64,000 nt of DNA from Luteibacter sp. 9135 (GTDB taxonomy: Bacteria; Pseudomonadota; Gammaproteobacteria; Xanthomonadales; Rhodanobacteraceae): contig NZ_JQNB01000001.1 in the NCBI RefSeq assembly GCF_000745005.1, positions 2,845,501-2,909,500 on the forward strand, in the 5' to 3' direction. A program made the position numbers and the translations under genes. Numbering within the stretch: the first letter of the stretch is position 1; every line of letters starts with the position of its first letter. The notes under the pieces were generated by a model. The model was given only the letters and a program-made list of their open reading frames with translations, searched no databases and was not told the DNA's origin. This document shows positions 36,017 to 45,619 of this stretch, in pieces.

Positions 36017-37282
36017 ATGCGCATCGCCGTCGTCGGCTCGGGCATCGCCGGTCTCGCCTCCGCGTGGCGGCTGTCGAGGCACCACGACGTCACCCTTTTC
36101 GAAGCCAACGATTACCCCGGCGGGCACACGCACACCCACCGCGCGATCCAGGGCGGGCGGGAGTATGCCGTGGACACCGGTTTCATCGTGCACAACCGGG
36201 CGCACTATCCGCTGCTGTCCGCGTTTTTCGATGAACTGGGCGTGGCGACGAAGCCGACCACCATGAGCTTCTCGGTGCGCAGCGAGGCCAGCGGTCTGGA
36301 GTACAACGCCGCCACGCTGGATACGCTGTTCTGCCAGCGACGCAATCTGGTCTCGCCGCGCTTCCTGGGCATGCTGCGCGACCTGTTCCGTTTCTATCGC
36401 GAGGCACCGGCGCTGCTGGACATCGACGGGCAGGGGCCGTCACTGGGCGATTACCTCCAGGCCCATGGCTACGGCGCAGCCTTTCGCGACGAACACCTGG
36501 TGCCGATGGCCTGCGCGTTGTGGTCGTCGCCGTCGTCGTCGATCCTCGGCTTTCCGGCGAAGTACCTGGTTCGCTTCATGGCCAACCACCACATGTTGCG
36601 TGTCGCGGGCCGTCCCGAATGGCGCGTGGTGGAGGGTGGATCGCGCACCTACGTGGATGCGCTGCGCGCCCGCTGGAACGTCACCGAGCGGCTGAACACG
36701 CCGGTGGTGGGCGTGCGGCGTCACGCGGACTCCGTCGAGGTGGTGACGCACGGCGGCACCCACGCGTTCGACGAGCTGGTGCTGGCATGCCATAGCGACC
36801 AGGCGCTTGCCCTGCTGGGGGACGCCGATGGCGCCGAGCGATCGGTGCTGGGCGCCATGACCTACCAGCCCAACGAGACCGTGCTGCATACCGATGCCTC
36901 GCTGCTGCCACGCTCGCGCAAGGCGTGGGCCGCATGGAATGCCTTCATTCCGGCCCGCCCGGGCGCGGCCTGCACGGTCAGCTATTGCATGAACCTGCTG
37001 CAGGGCATCCAGGCGCCCGAACCGTTCGTCGTGACGCTTAACCGTACCGAGGCCATCGATCCGGCGCGCGTCCTGCGCCGCATGACCTACCACCATCCGG
37101 TGTACACGCATGCTTCGGTGGCGGCGCAGGCTCGCCGGAACGAGATCCAGGGCCGGCGGCGCACGTGGTTCGCCGGCGCCTACTGGGGCTGGGGATTCCA
37201 CGAGGACGGCATGCGCAGCGCCGTCGAACTGGCGCACGACTTCGATGCCGTGGTCGCCCGTCGTGCCGAGGTCGTGGCGTGA
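36017..37282 (+). CDS. FAD-dependent amine oxidase-like oxidoreductase
   Basis: A 421-residue flavoprotein. The dinucleotide-binding motif VVGSGIAGLASAWRLS lies at the N-terminus, with FEANDYPGGHTHTH after it and the C-terminal FAD segment WFAGAYWGWGFHEDG. This NAD(P)-binding amine oxidase-like family is a fixed neighbour of DUF1365 and Cfa genes. In Rhodobacter a homologous set has been linked to methylated and furan fatty acids. It starts 2 bases after the desaturase gene. The precise reaction is inferred. Confidence 0.9.
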   Translation: MRIAVVGSGIAGLASAWRLSRHHDVTLFEANDYPGGHTHTHRAIQGGREYAVDTGFIVHNRAHYPLLSAFFDELGVATKPTTMSFSVRSEASGLEYNAATLDTLFCQRRNLVSPRFLGMLRDLFRFYREAPALLDIDGQGPSLGDYLQAHGYGAAFRDEHLVPMACALWSSPSSSILGFPAKYLVRFMANHHMLRVAGRPEWRVVEGGSRTYVDALRARWNVTERLNTPVVGVRRHADSVEVVTHGGTHAFDELVLACHSDQALALLGDADGAERSVLGAMTYQPNETVLHTDASLLPRSRKAWAAWNAFIPARPGAACTVSYCMNLLQGIQAPEPFVVTLNRTEAIDPARVLRRMTYHHPVYTHASVAAQARRNEIQGRRRTWFAGAYWGWGFHEDGMRSAVELAHDFDAVVARRAEVVA

Positions 37283-38049
37283 CCACGTCCCTTGCCAGTG
37301 CGGTATACGAGGGCGTGGTGACGCACCATCGCCATGCGCCGCATGAGCATGCGTTCCGTTATCGCATGGCCCAGCTGTTCCTGGACCTGGACGAAGTGGA
37401 TCGGGTGTTCGCCGGTCGCTGGCTGTGGTCGACGAACCGGCGCAACGTGGCCGAGTTTCGTCGGTCGGACTACTACGGCGACCCGGCCACGTCGCTCGCC
37501 GACGCGGTACGCGACCGCGCCGGCGAGGTGACCGGCCGCCGGCCCGCCGGTCCCGTGCGCGTGCTGACCCACCTGCGTTATGCCGGCATCGTCTTCAATC
37601 CAGTCACCTTCTACTACTGCTATGCGGTTGACGGCACCACGCTGGAGTGCGTGGTCGCCGAGATCACCAATACGCCGTGGCGCGAGCGTCATACGTATGT
37701 GCTGCCGGTCACGGCATCCGATGGCCATGCCATCGATGCCGACTTCGACAAGGTCTTCCACGTCTCGCCGTTCATGCCGATGGACCGCACCTACCGCTGG
37801 CGCTTTACCGCGCCGGATGTGCGGTTGAGCGTCCACATGGATGTACTGCGGAATGGCGAGCGCGAATTCGACGCACACCTCTCCCTGCATCGCCGGACGC
37901 TTTGTGCCACCTCGCTGGCTCGCGTGCTCTGGCGCTACCCGCTGATGACCGCGCAGGTGGTCGGTGCCATCCACTACCAGGCCCTGCGCCTGTGGCTCAA
38001 GCGCAACCCCGTTCACGACCACCCGATGAAGCAAGGCTCACGATCATGA
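37279..38049 (+). CDS. DUF1365 protein
   Basis: A 256-residue protein with the DUF1365 hallmarks: YEGVVTHHRHAPHEHAFRYRM, LDLDEVDRVF, LRYAGIVFNPVTFYYCY, NTPWRERHTYVL and KVFHVSPFMPMD. The GTG start overlaps the upstream stop (GTGA). The family always travels with Cfa and the FAD oxidoreductase; its activity is unknown. The C-terminus ends KRNPVHDHPMK. Confidence 0.92.
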   Translation: MTTSLASAVYEGVVTHHRHAPHEHAFRYRMAQLFLDLDEVDRVFAGRWLWSTNRRNVAEFRRSDYYGDPATSLADAVRDRAGEVTGRRPAGPVRVLTHLRYAGIVFNPVTFYYCYAVDGTTLECVVAEITNTPWRERHTYVLPVTASDGHAIDADFDKVFHVSPFMPMDRTYRWRFTAPDVRLSVHMDVLRNGEREFDAHLSLHRRTLCATSLARVLWRYPLMTAQVVGAIHYQALRLWLKRNPVHDHPMKQGSRS

Positions 38050-39281
38050 ACCGCATCGCCCGCACGGAAGAATTCATCGCCGACTCGCGCAGCCACCGCT
38101 TCCTGCGGCGCATGCTGCTTTCTCGCATGGCCGGGCTGCGCCACGGTCGCCTCACCATCCTCGATGCGATGGGTGGCACCACACTGGGCGAGCTCGTCGA
38201 CGGTGCGCCCGACGTCCGCCTGGACGTGAAGGACATGGCCTTCTACCGTGCCGTGGCCGCCAACGGCAGTGTCGGCGCCGGCGAAGCGTTCATGGATGGC
38301 CAGTGGACCTGCGACGACCTGGTCGGCCTGATCCGGTTGCTCGTGCGCAACCGCGACCGCCTCGACGGCATGGAAACCGGCCTGGCGCGCATGGGCGGCC
38401 TGGCGATGAAGGCCTGGCACGCGCTGCGCGCGAATACGCGCCTCGGCAGCCGGCGCAACATCGCCGCCCACTACGACCTGGGCAACGATTTCTTCCGCCT
38501 GTTCCTGTCCGCCGACCTGATGTATTCCTCGGCGCTGTGGCAGGGTGAAGACGACGACCTGGAAACGGCGTCGACCCGCAAGCTGGACCGCATCTGCCAG
38601 TGGCTGGACCTGAAGCCCGGCGACCGGGTGCTGGAGATCGGCACGGGCTGGGGCGGCTTCGCCATCCATGCTGCCCGTCACTACGGCTGCCATGTGACCA
38701 CCACGACCATCTCGCGCGAGCAGTTCGCACTCGCCGGCGAGCGCGTGGCGGCGGCCGGACTGGGCGATCGCGTGACCCTGTTGCTGGAGGATTATCGCGA
38801 CCTGACCGGCAGCTACGACAAGGTGGTGTCGATCGAGATGATCGAGGCTATCGGCGCGGCCTACCAGGAGACCTATTTCGCCAAGATCGCCAGCCTGCTG
38901 CGTCCCGGCGGGCGTGTGTTGCTCCAGGCCATTACCATCGAGGATCACCGTTACGCGCAGGCCCTGCGCTCGGTGGACTTCATCAAGCGATTCATCTTCC
39001 CGGGCAGTTTCATTCCCTCGGTGCAGGGCATGCTCGAGGCGAAGACACGCGCATGCGACCTCGCGCTGGTGCGGCTGGAGGACTTCGGCGGCTCCTACGC
39101 GCGCACGTTGCACGCCTGGCGCGTGCGGTTCATGGCGCGCCTGGCCGACGTGCGCGAACAAGGCTTCGACACGCGGTTCATGCGCATGTGGGAGTTCTAC
39201 CTCGCGTACTGCGAAGGTGGTTTCATCGAGCGATCCATCGGCGTGTCGCACCTGCTCCTCGAAAAGCCGAGGCTCGCATGA
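38046..39281 (+). CDS. cfa: Cyclopropane-fatty-acyl-phospholipid synthase family methyltransferase
   Basis: A 411-residue SAM-dependent enzyme. An N-terminal lipid-binding domain (FMDGQWTCDDLVGLIRLLVRN) is followed by NIAAHYDLGNDFFRLFLS, YSSALW and the SAM motif VLEIGTGWGGFAIHAA. SIEMIEAIG, FIKRFIFPGSFIPS and YARTLHAWR are Cfa signatures. It methylenates or methylates double bonds of membrane phospholipids. The ATG is coupled to DUF1365 by ATGA. Confidence 0.94.
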   Translation: MNRIARTEEFIADSRSHRFLRRMLLSRMAGLRHGRLTILDAMGGTTLGELVDGAPDVRLDVKDMAFYRAVAANGSVGAGEAFMDGQWTCDDLVGLIRLLVRNRDRLDGMETGLARMGGLAMKAWHALRANTRLGSRRNIAAHYDLGNDFFRLFLSADLMYSSALWQGEDDDLETASTRKLDRICQWLDLKPGDRVLEIGTGWGGFAIHAARHYGCHVTTTTISREQFALAGERVAAAGLGDRVTLLLEDYRDLTGSYDKVVSIEMIEAIGAAYQETYFAKIASLLRPGGRVLLQAITIEDHRYAQALRSVDFIKRFIFPGSFIPSVQGMLEAKTRACDLALVRLEDFGGSYARTLHAWRVRFMARLADVREQGFDTRFMRMWEFYLAYCEGGFIERSIGVSHLLLEKPRLA

Positions 39282-40066
39282 GCGTCTGGCATACCTTCCT
39301 GGTGATCTGGCTGGTTGCCGCCTGGGTGATGACCGCGGGCTGGGCATGGCAGTGGCGGAAGGAGAACGCCGGCATCGTCGACGTGCTGTGGTCGGTCGGC
39401 GTGGGCGGTTCTGCCGTATGGGCGGCCCTGGCCGGCCCGGGCGCACCGCTTACCCGTGCGGTGCTGGCCGTGCTTGGCGGCGCCTGGGGTGCCCGCCTGG
39501 CATGGCACCTGTGGAAACGTGTCCGTGGTGAGCCGGAGGATGGCCGTTACCGCGCCCTGCGCGAACACTGGCACGGACACCAGGGCAAGTTCTTCGGGTT
39601 CTTCCAGTTCCAGGCGTTCCTCGTGGCGATGTTCGCCGTGCCCTTCACGGCCGTGGCCGCCAACCCGGAGGCCAGCCTGCCGATGATCGCCGCAGCGATC
39701 GCGATATGGGTGATCGGTGTAGCGGGCGAGTCGCTCGCCGATCGTCAACTGGCCCGCTTCCGTGCTGACCCGGCGCATCGGGGCAAGACCTGCCGCGATG
39801 GCCTTTGGCGCTATTCGCGGCATCCGAATTATTTCTTCGAGTGGTTGCACTGGTTCGCCTACGTGGCGCTGGCGGTCGGCTCGCCCGTGTGGTGGCTTGC
39901 CCTCAGTGGTCCGGTGGTGATGTTCCTGTTCCTGCGTTTCGTCAGCGGCGTGCCGTATACGGAAACCCAGGCGCTGCGTTCGCGCGGCGAGGAGTACCGC
40001 CGCTACCAGCGCGACACGCCGATGTTCTTCCCCTGGTTTCCTTCCCGAAAGAGCGACGACGCATGA
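39278..40066 (+). CDS. DUF1295 membrane protein (steroid 5-alpha-reductase-like)
   Basis: A 262-residue integral membrane protein with about six TM segments. The C-terminal signature [16 protein letters not shown], with [14 protein letters not shown], is that of the DUF1295/steroid 5-alpha-reductase family, NADPH-dependent reductases of activated double bonds. In this operon it could reduce a methylene or enone intermediate made by the Cfa-like enzyme, an inference. ATGA coupling to cfa. Confidence 0.92.
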   Translation: MSVWHTFLVIWLVAAWVMTAGWAWQWRKENAGIVDVLWSVGVGGSAVWAALAGPGAPLTRAVLAVLGGAWGARLAWHLWKRVRGEPEDGRYRALREHWHGHQGKFFGFFQFQAFLVAMFAVPFTAVAANPEASLPMIAAAIAIWVIGVAGESLADRQLARFRADPAHRGKTCRDGLWRYSRHPNYFFEWLHWFAYVALAVGSPVWWLALSGPVVMFLFLRFVSGVPYTETQALRSRGEEYRRYQRDTPMFFPWFPSRKSDDA

Positions 40067-41142
40067 ACACGACAGCCGAAGCCAACGGTTATTCCCGCGA
40101 GGATCGCGCTGCCGGTGGCCTGCTCGGTCTTGCCGAGCGGGGCGTGCTGCCTGACGCCCTGATTCGCCGGGGTATCCGTAGCCTTTGCGCGGCGCGCCTG
40201 CGCGAGGAAGGCGAGGGCGGGCTGTCCGCCGTCGCCGCGCGCTACCAGAAGCGTATCGACGCGTTGCGGCAGAGCCCTGTCGCCGTGCATACCGATGCGG
40301 CCAACGGCCAGCACTACGAGCTTCCCGCACGTTTCTTCGAGCTGTGCCTGGGGCCGCGCCTGAAGTATTCCGGCTGCCTGTATCCGTCCGGTGCGGAAAG
40401 CCTGGCGCAGGCAGAGGAGGCGATGCTGGAGGTGTACGGACGCCGCGCGGAACTGGCCGACGGCCAGTCGATCCTGGAGCTGGGCTGCGGCTGGGGTTCG
40501 CTCACGCTGTGGATGGCGCGGCGCTATCCGAACGCGAAGATCACTGCAGTATCCAACTCCAGCGGCCAGCGCCGGCATATCGAGGCGCGCTGTGCCGAGT
40601 TGGGCCTGGACAACGTCAAGGTCATCACCCATGACGTGAACACGCTGGAGCTGGACGCGGGCAGCTACGACCGCTGCGTGTCGGTGGAAATGTTCGAGCA
40701 CATGCGCAACTACGAGACGCTTTTGTCGCGCGTGGCCATCTGGCTACGTCCGGGCGGCAAGCTGTTCGTACACATCTTCGCCCACCGCCAGTTCATGTAC
40801 CCGTTCGAGACGGACGGCGACAACGACTGGATGGGGCGGCACTTCTTTACCGGCGGCCTGATGCCTGCGTCGGACACGTTGTTGTGGTTCCAGCGCGACC
40901 TGCGTATCGAGGACCGCTGGCACGTGGACGGCACCCATTACGAGCGCACGGCCAACCACTGGCTGGCCAACCAGGACGCCGCGCGCGACGAGGTGATGAC
41001 CGTGTTGCGCGAGGCGTATGGCGACGCGGCCGGGCTATGGTTCCAGCGCTGGCGGATCTTCTGGATGTCGTGCGCCGAACTGTTCGGTTACGACAAGGGG
41101 CAGGAGTGGCTGGTGGCGCACTATCGGTTCGTGAGGGGCTAG
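40063..41142 (+). CDS. Second Cfa-like SAM methyltransferase
   Basis: A 359-residue methyltransferase of the Cfa superfamily but with a short N-terminal region. [24 protein letters not shown] replaces the usual Cfa sequence. The SAM motif is [20 protein letters not shown], followed by [12 protein letters not shown] and [19 protein letters not shown] text near the end. It differs clearly from the first Cfa (LGPRLKYS and [12 protein letters not shown] are typical of the second type). Its start overlaps DUF1295 by 4 bases. It ends in a CTAG shared with the convergent phosphatase stop. Confidence 0.91.
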   Translation: MNTTAEANGYSREDRAAGGLLGLAERGVLPDALIRRGIRSLCAARLREEGEGGLSAVAARYQKRIDALRQSPVAVHTDAANGQHYELPARFFELCLGPRLKYSGCLYPSGAESLAQAEEAMLEVYGRRAELADGQSILELGCGWGSLTLWMARRYPNAKITAVSNSSGQRRHIEARCAELGLDNVKVITHDVNTLELDAGSYDRCVSVEMFEHMRNYETLLSRVAIWLRPGGKLFVHIFAHRQFMYPFETDGDNDWMGRHFFTGGLMPASDTLLWFQRDLRIEDRWHVDGTHYERTANHWLANQDAARDEVMTVLREAYGDAAGLWFQRWRIFWMSCAELFGYDKGQEWLVAHYRFVRG

Positions 41143-41624
41143 TCGACCGTTGCGCCTGCAGCGCGAAGCTGGCGAATAACGCCGTCTACGCCGCGTTCGA
41201 TCATGTCGAACGCGTGCGTGAAATCCTTCGCCGAGCCGTACCACGGGTCGGGCACATCGTTGCCGTCCGCGTTGCCGGCAAAATCCATCAGCAGGCCGAT
41301 CCTGTCCTCGGCGGCGCCCGGGGCCAGGCGACGCAGGGCCTGCACGTGGCCCGCAGTCATGCCCAGAATCAGGTCGTAGTCGGTGAAATCCCTGGGCGTG
41401 ACACGTCGGGCGCGGTGCGCCGGCATGGCGACGCCGCGGCGCTTCAGTTCGGTCAGGGCGCGTGGGTCCGGCGGATTGCCGATTTCCTCGCCGGTGACAG
41501 CGGCGCTGTCCACGCGGACATCCCAGTGCAATGCGGCAGCCTTGTGCAGCAGCAGCGCGTGGGCCGTGGGCGAGCGGCAGATGTTGCCCGTGCAGACGAA
41601 GAGGACGGAGGGCATGGTTTTCAT
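41139..41624 (-). CDS. Low-molecular-weight protein tyrosine phosphatase
   Basis: A 161-residue phosphatase. The P-loop CTGNICRSP near the N-terminus supplies the nucleophile Cys and the Arg. The general acid Asp lies in [12 protein letters not shown], the family's DPWYG box. Such enzymes often act on exopolysaccharide tyrosine kinases, but no kinase is adjacent. The gene lies 10 bases downstream of the ClC gene on the same strand. Confidence 0.94.
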   Translation of the reverse strand: MKTMPSVLFVCTGNICRSPTAHALLLHKAAALHWDVRVDSAAVTGEEIGNPPDPRALTELKRRGVAMPAHRARRVTPRDFTDYDLILGMTAGHVQALRRLAPGAAEDRIGLLMDFAGNADGNDVPDPWYGSAKDFTHAFDMIERGVDGVIRQLRAAGATVD

Positions 41625-41633
41625 CCGGCGACC

Positions 41634-43046
41634 TTAATGCAAAGGGCGGTCCGGTACGAGGTCGGTCGGGACGTGCACGCCACGCCGTGCGATCTTCTCG
41701 GTCATGATCGTGTGCTGCATCAGTAGCCCCGAGACGAGATAGGCCGCCACGCTTGCCGCGAGCAGCGGCAGCAGCGCGTGGGGCTGCATGGTGGTTTCGA
41801 ACACGAATACCGCCGCGGTCAGCATGGCGCGTGCCGCCCCCGCGAACAGCGCCGCCATGCCAACGAGCGCCGCCATGCGCGGATCGACCTGGGCGATGGG
41901 CCAGTGGGCGAGGGCGATGCCGAGCAATCCGCCGAGTGCGCCACCGATGGTGAACAAGGGTGCGAGCGTGCCGCCCGACGTACCGCTGCCCAGCGCGATC
42001 GACCACGACACCAGCTTGGCGAAGGCGAGCAGGGCCAGCGCGCCGAGACCAAGGTGGCCGCCGATCACGGCGACGATGTTCTCGTAGCCCACGCCCAGCG
42101 TGGAGGGCACCAGGTAACCCACGACACCCACGGCGATACCGCCGATGGCGGGCCACCACATCCAGTGGATCGGCAGGCGCTCGAAGAGGTCTTCCAGGCC
42201 GTACACCAGCCGGGTCACGCCGACGCCGATCACACCGAAAAGCAGGCCCAGCAGGGTGTAGACCACCAGCGCCGTGACCGAGGCGGGCAGCAGCGCCGCC
42301 ATCGGGAACACGGGGCCCGGGCCTTCGAGTGCGAAGCGGACGGCGGTGCCGGTCGCCGCAGCCATGGCGACCGGAACCAGCGAGCGCGCGCGACGCTCGA
42401 ACAGCAGCATCTCGATGCTGAGCAGCACGGCGGCGAGGGGCGCGGCGAAGATGGCAGCCATACCCGCCGCGGCACCGGCCGCAAGCAGCGTCTTGCGTTC
42501 ATCCGCGGTCACCGGCAGCAACTGCCCGATGAAGGAACCGAGGGCACCACCGGTGGCGATAATCGGGCCCTCCGCACCGAACGGGCCGCCGGTACCGATG
42601 GCGATGGCCGAGGACACGGGCTTCAGCCAGATCATGCGGGCGGGAATCCGGCTTTCGTTGGTCAGCACCTGCTCCATGGCTTCGGGGATACCGTGCCCGC
42701 GGATGGCTCGCGAGCCCCAGCGCGCCATGGCGCCGACGAGCAAGCCACCGATGACGGGAATCAGGACGACCCAGACGCCGCGGTGGTTGTCCGCCGGGCT
42801 CACCCAGGTCGTGCTCCAGTCGCCGAAGAACGCCACATGCGTGACCAGTGCGATCAGCCGCGTCAGCGCATGGGCGATGAGCGCGACGAAGGCAGCCAGG
42901 GCCATGGCGATCAGCGTGGTGGCGACCAGGCGCCGACGGACGCGCGGCAGACGGCTGCGCATGTGTTCCTGCGCGAGCGTGGGGTCGAGCGAGGGCGCAA
43001 GTGGGATGGCCGCCCGGTCATGGGGCGGATGCAGGGGATCGGTCAT
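41634..43046 (-). CDS. ClC-type chloride channel/transporter
   Basis: A 470-residue protein with about ten TM helices. ClC signature loops are visible: GHGIPEAMEQV (GSGIP-type), GTGGPFGAEGPIIATGGALGS (the gating Glu region), and SGTSGGTLAPLFTIGGALG. It exchanges or conducts chloride across the inner membrane. I take the ATG at 43046; a TTG at 43073 would add nine residues. No ribosome site decides. Confidence 0.92.
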   Translation of the reverse strand: MTDPLHPPHDRAAIPLAPSLDPTLAQEHMRSRLPRVRRRLVATTLIAMALAAFVALIAHALTRLIALVTHVAFFGDWSTTWVSPADNHRGVWVVLIPVIGGLLVGAMARWGSRAIRGHGIPEAMEQVLTNESRIPARMIWLKPVSSAIAIGTGGPFGAEGPIIATGGALGSFIGQLLPVTADERKTLLAAGAAAGMAAIFAAPLAAVLLSIEMLLFERRARSLVPVAMAAATGTAVRFALEGPGPVFPMAALLPASVTALVVYTLLGLLFGVIGVGVTRLVYGLEDLFERLPIHWMWWPAIGGIAVGVVGYLVPSTLGVGYENIVAVIGGHLGLGALALLAFAKLVSWSIALGSGTSGGTLAPLFTIGGALGGLLGIALAHWPIAQVDPRMAALVGMAALFAGAARAMLTAAVFVFETTMQPHALLPLLAASVAAYLVSGLLMQHTIMTEKIARRGVHVPTDLVPDRPLH

Positions 43047-43129
43047 GTGGGTAGCCGAACGGGGTTGCGACAAGGCTACGCGTTACCGCGCTTTGTAGCT
43101 GGCTGGCAGATGAATGACCTTCGCAAAAT

Positions 43130-43164
43130 GAAAAAAGCACGCGGTGCAGGACACCGCGTGCTTT
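43130..43164 (-). terminator. Rho-independent terminator downstream of tRNA-Ala
   Basis: A 13-bp perfect stem (AAAGCACGCGGTG at 43134-43146 with its complement at 43152-43164) and loop CAGGA. On the minus strand it ends in a run of T (the A-run at 43130-43136). It lies 15 bases past the 3' end of the tRNA. Confidence 0.93.
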
Positions 43165-43178
43165 CGTCTGGAATGACA

Positions 43179-43254
<76 letters not shown>

Positions 43255-43265
43255 ACTTGGAACGA

Positions 43266-43294
43266 ATGATATCAGCCATCTGCTTGACTGCCAA
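43266..43294 (-). promoter_or_regulatory. Sigma-70 promoter of tRNA-Ala
   Basis: On the minus strand TTGGCA (43294-43289), a 17-base spacer, then TATCAT (43271-43266). Each hexamer has 5 of 6 consensus bases, and it ends 11 bases upstream of the mature 5' end. Its intact state places any island junction to the right of 43294. Confidence 0.8.
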
Positions 43295-43471
43295 CCGGCG
43301 GCTGGAAAGACCTTGGACGCCGCAAAAGCCCGTCATATCAGGGTTGTGCTTACGACGGTGGGGACTGGCCCAGGATGGTGATTTCCTTCCGTCGACTGAC
43401 TGCACTGGCTTGAACCAATTGATTGTTTAGGGCCGGCGGGGGCAATCTGGGGACGACTAGCGGAGACGGGC

Positions 43472-44749
43472 ATGGCAGCGACCAAACGTGGCATGGGACT
43501 CGGCAAAGGACTTGAGGACCGCAAGGATCGTCAGTCGATCCGAGCGCGCACCCGACGCGCCGACGCAAGAGGCGAACTGCGTGACATCAGCCAGACGTTC
43601 CCCTATGACCCGGCGCTACCAGCCGGTCACCGGATGAGTCGTTCCAGTGCGATTGAAGCAGCCCGGGCCTGGATCACCGAGCAGCAGCGGGCGCTTCGAC
43701 ATGACAAGGCGCCGGTAGGCGAACGCGTCGTCGACCTGACCTTGGGCGATCTGCTCGACCGGTATGCCCAAGAGATCCAGGCGGGCGCCCCGGCGGGCGC
43801 CCATCATGTCCGCAAGAAGGGTGCAAAAAAGGAACTCTCGGTGCTTCGCGGATGGACTTCGACGTTTCCCGAGTTGATGGCGAAACCGTGCGATGCCGTC
43901 ATCGAGGCCGATATCCGGCGAGCCATGCGGGTGCTCCAGTTCGAACTCGTCGCCGAAGACGGTACCCCGAACACGCTGATGCCGAGCACGATCAACCGCT
44001 GGGTCGCCGTGCTGTCGGCCGTGTTCAGCGCGGCCATCACGGAGTGGGACTTGCAACTGCGTAACCCGGTGCGTGGCCTCCGTGCCGCCCGGCCGGACAA
44101 CGCGAAGCAGATGGACCGCGTCGGTCGCCTGATCACAGCAGATGAACTCGAAAAAGTGCTGGCCCATGTGCCGACCGCCTCGCCCGAAACGAAGGCTTGT
44201 TTGCGGTTCCTCCGGTGGTCGGGGTGCCGGCGGTCCGAAGCCGTCCGGCTGGAGTGGTCCGACCTCGATTGGTCCAAGGCCATTCCCGAAGTCACGTTCC
44301 GGGAGACGAAGGACCCCAGGGGCCGAATCCGGCATCGCACCATCCCCCTGGACGAGAGGGCCGTCGAGGCGTTGCTGACGCTAGTGGAGGAGGGTAGGGG
44401 CCCGCCGACCGTGGGGCGAATCTTTCCGATGGCGGTGGACACGCCCACCCAAGCGTTTGAGCGGGGTTGCGCCAGGGCGGGTATCAAGGATGCGCGGCTC
44501 CATGATCTTCGCCATACCCGGGTGACGGAGATCGCCAGCGCGTTGCCGATCCATGATGCAATGAAGATCAGTGGTCATCTGGATACCCGCACCCTGGATC
44601 GTTACTACCACCCTGACCCCCAGGATCTGGGGCGTCGGTTGAACCAGGCTCGGGGTGACGGGCAGGGTGAGCAGGCCAAGCTGATGGATGAACTGCGGAG
44701 GTTGGTGGCCGGGGCGACGACGGGAGGGGTGCCTCCGGCGACCGAATAA
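43472..44749 (+). CDS. Tyrosine recombinase (island integrase)
   Basis: A 425-residue phage-type integrase. An N-terminal SAM-like core-binding domain (about 85-215) is followed by the catalytic domain. Arg I is in RFLRWSGCRRSEAVRLEW, the H-x-x-R box is HDLRHTRVTE, the third conserved site is SGHLDTRT, and the tyrosine is in LDRYYHPD. The first 50 residues are basic. The gene points away from the tRNA. The 216 bases between tRNA and integrase contain only the tRNA promoter that I can support. The ribosome site is weak (GGAGACGGGC before ATG). Confidence 0.94.
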   Translation: MAATKRGMGLGKGLEDRKDRQSIRARTRRADARGELRDISQTFPYDPALPAGHRMSRSSAIEAARAWITEQQRALRHDKAPVGERVVDLTLGDLLDRYAQEIQAGAPAGAHHVRKKGAKKELSVLRGWTSTFPELMAKPCDAVIEADIRRAMRVLQFELVAEDGTPNTLMPSTINRWVAVLSAVFSAAITEWDLQLRNPVRGLRAARPDNAKQMDRVGRLITADELEKVLAHVPTASPETKACLRFLRWSGCRRSEAVRLEWSDLDWSKAIPEVTFRETKDPRGRIRHRTIPLDERAVEALLTLVEEGRGPPTVGRIFPMAVDTPTQAFERGCARAGIKDARLHDLRHTRVTEIASALPIHDAMKISGHLDTRTLDRYYHPDPQDLGRRLNQARGDGQGEQAKLMDELRRLVAGATTGGVPPATE

Positions 44750-44788
44750 CCTGGACTGCCGCGCTATTGGAAAACTGACAAGCGCGAT

Positions 44789-45496
44789 TCATGGGAGGAA
44801 GCGGTAGCCCTTCTTGTAGCGCCCAATCTCAGTCTGTGCGACGGCTACGTGCGCCAATAGTCCAAGCGTTCGTCCGACCCGTGGTGGGACGATTGTCGCC
44901 TCATTAGCTGTGGTTTGAAAATGGAGAGGGTAGTGCGAGAGTTCCGCGGGTTCGACGACCCCACAAGTCATAACCTCCTTGTTTTGGAGCGGCAGGCCGA
45001 ATCTGAGCCGTATGGTGACCATGAAGCGTTGCAAAAGCTTTTGGAGCATCTGATTACTGTCGTAGAAATGCTTCCTAAGCCCGTCAGGGACCTCTTTCCG
45101 TTGGGCAACTGCCTTATCGGGGATATCCACTGGAATAAATCGCCAGCTTGGTGCCATGAACACTGGCGATCCATTACTGCGGACATCAGGATGGGACTGG
45201 ACCGTGTCGAGGCCGAGCGTGACCGGCTTCTTTCCGACCCGGTTGGCCTCGCCGACCGCAGGCAAAGCGTGGGCGAGCAAATACTTCAAGCATGTCGCGA
45301 ACTGCGCACGCGGGGGCACGACGTTGAAATTGCCCGGCGCATTCAGAGACTTGGCGCCGGCACGGAGATGGGTGGGGATGCTCGCGAGCTGGAGCGCCTA
45401 TTCTCTCGGAAACGAGTGGCGGACTTGGGAGTCCATGAAAATGAGATCCATCGCCGTATCGCTCATATCGAGCACATTGCACACCGATACCACCAT
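44789..45496 (-). pseudogene. Unknown gene interrupted by an in-frame TAG
   Basis: On the minus strand an ATG at 45496 opens a frame (MVVSVCNVLDMSDTAMDLIF) that runs 32 codons to a TAG at 45400-45398. The same frame then continues without stops to a TGA at 44791-44789 (ending EIGRYKKGYRFLP). The amino-acid composition on both sides of the TAG looks natural. The opposite strand carries a codon-aligned open frame with an excess of His and Arg, typical of an antisense shadow. From the TAG down, the only start is a GTG at 45319 (176 codons). I read it as a gene of unknown function disabled by a nonsense change. The plus-strand alternative is listed separately. Confidence 0.45.
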
Positions 45497-45502
45497 CGCT
45501 AA
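44921..45502 (+). CDS. Alternative plus-strand ORF of 193 codons, doubtful
   Basis: An uninterrupted frame from ATG 44921 to TAA 45502. The product would be very charged (QAESEPYGDHEALQKLLEHL, then RRIAHIEHIAHRYHHR), with about 6 percent His. It has no ribosome site and is codon-aligned with the minus-strand frame. G+C at codon positions 1 and 3 is about equal in its first 100 codons, so codon use does not settle the strand. I favour the minus strand. Confidence 0.3.
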   Translation: MERVVREFRGFDDPTSHNLLVLERQAESEPYGDHEALQKLLEHLITVVEMLPKPVRDLFPLGNCLIGDIHWNKSPAWCHEHWRSITADIRMGLDRVEAERDRLLSDPVGLADRRQSVGEQILQACRELRTRGHDVEIARRIQRLGAGTEMGGDARELERLFSRKRVADLGVHENEIHRRIAHIEHIAHRYHHR

Positions 45503-45619
45503 GGACGGCAGACACCTCTATATCCTGACGCGATGTTAGATGGAGGGGGATGCCTCAACGGCCCCCTAAATTTCGATGCGTTTCTTTTGTCTCCAGCGTC
45601 TCACGCCAGAATGTAGGTC

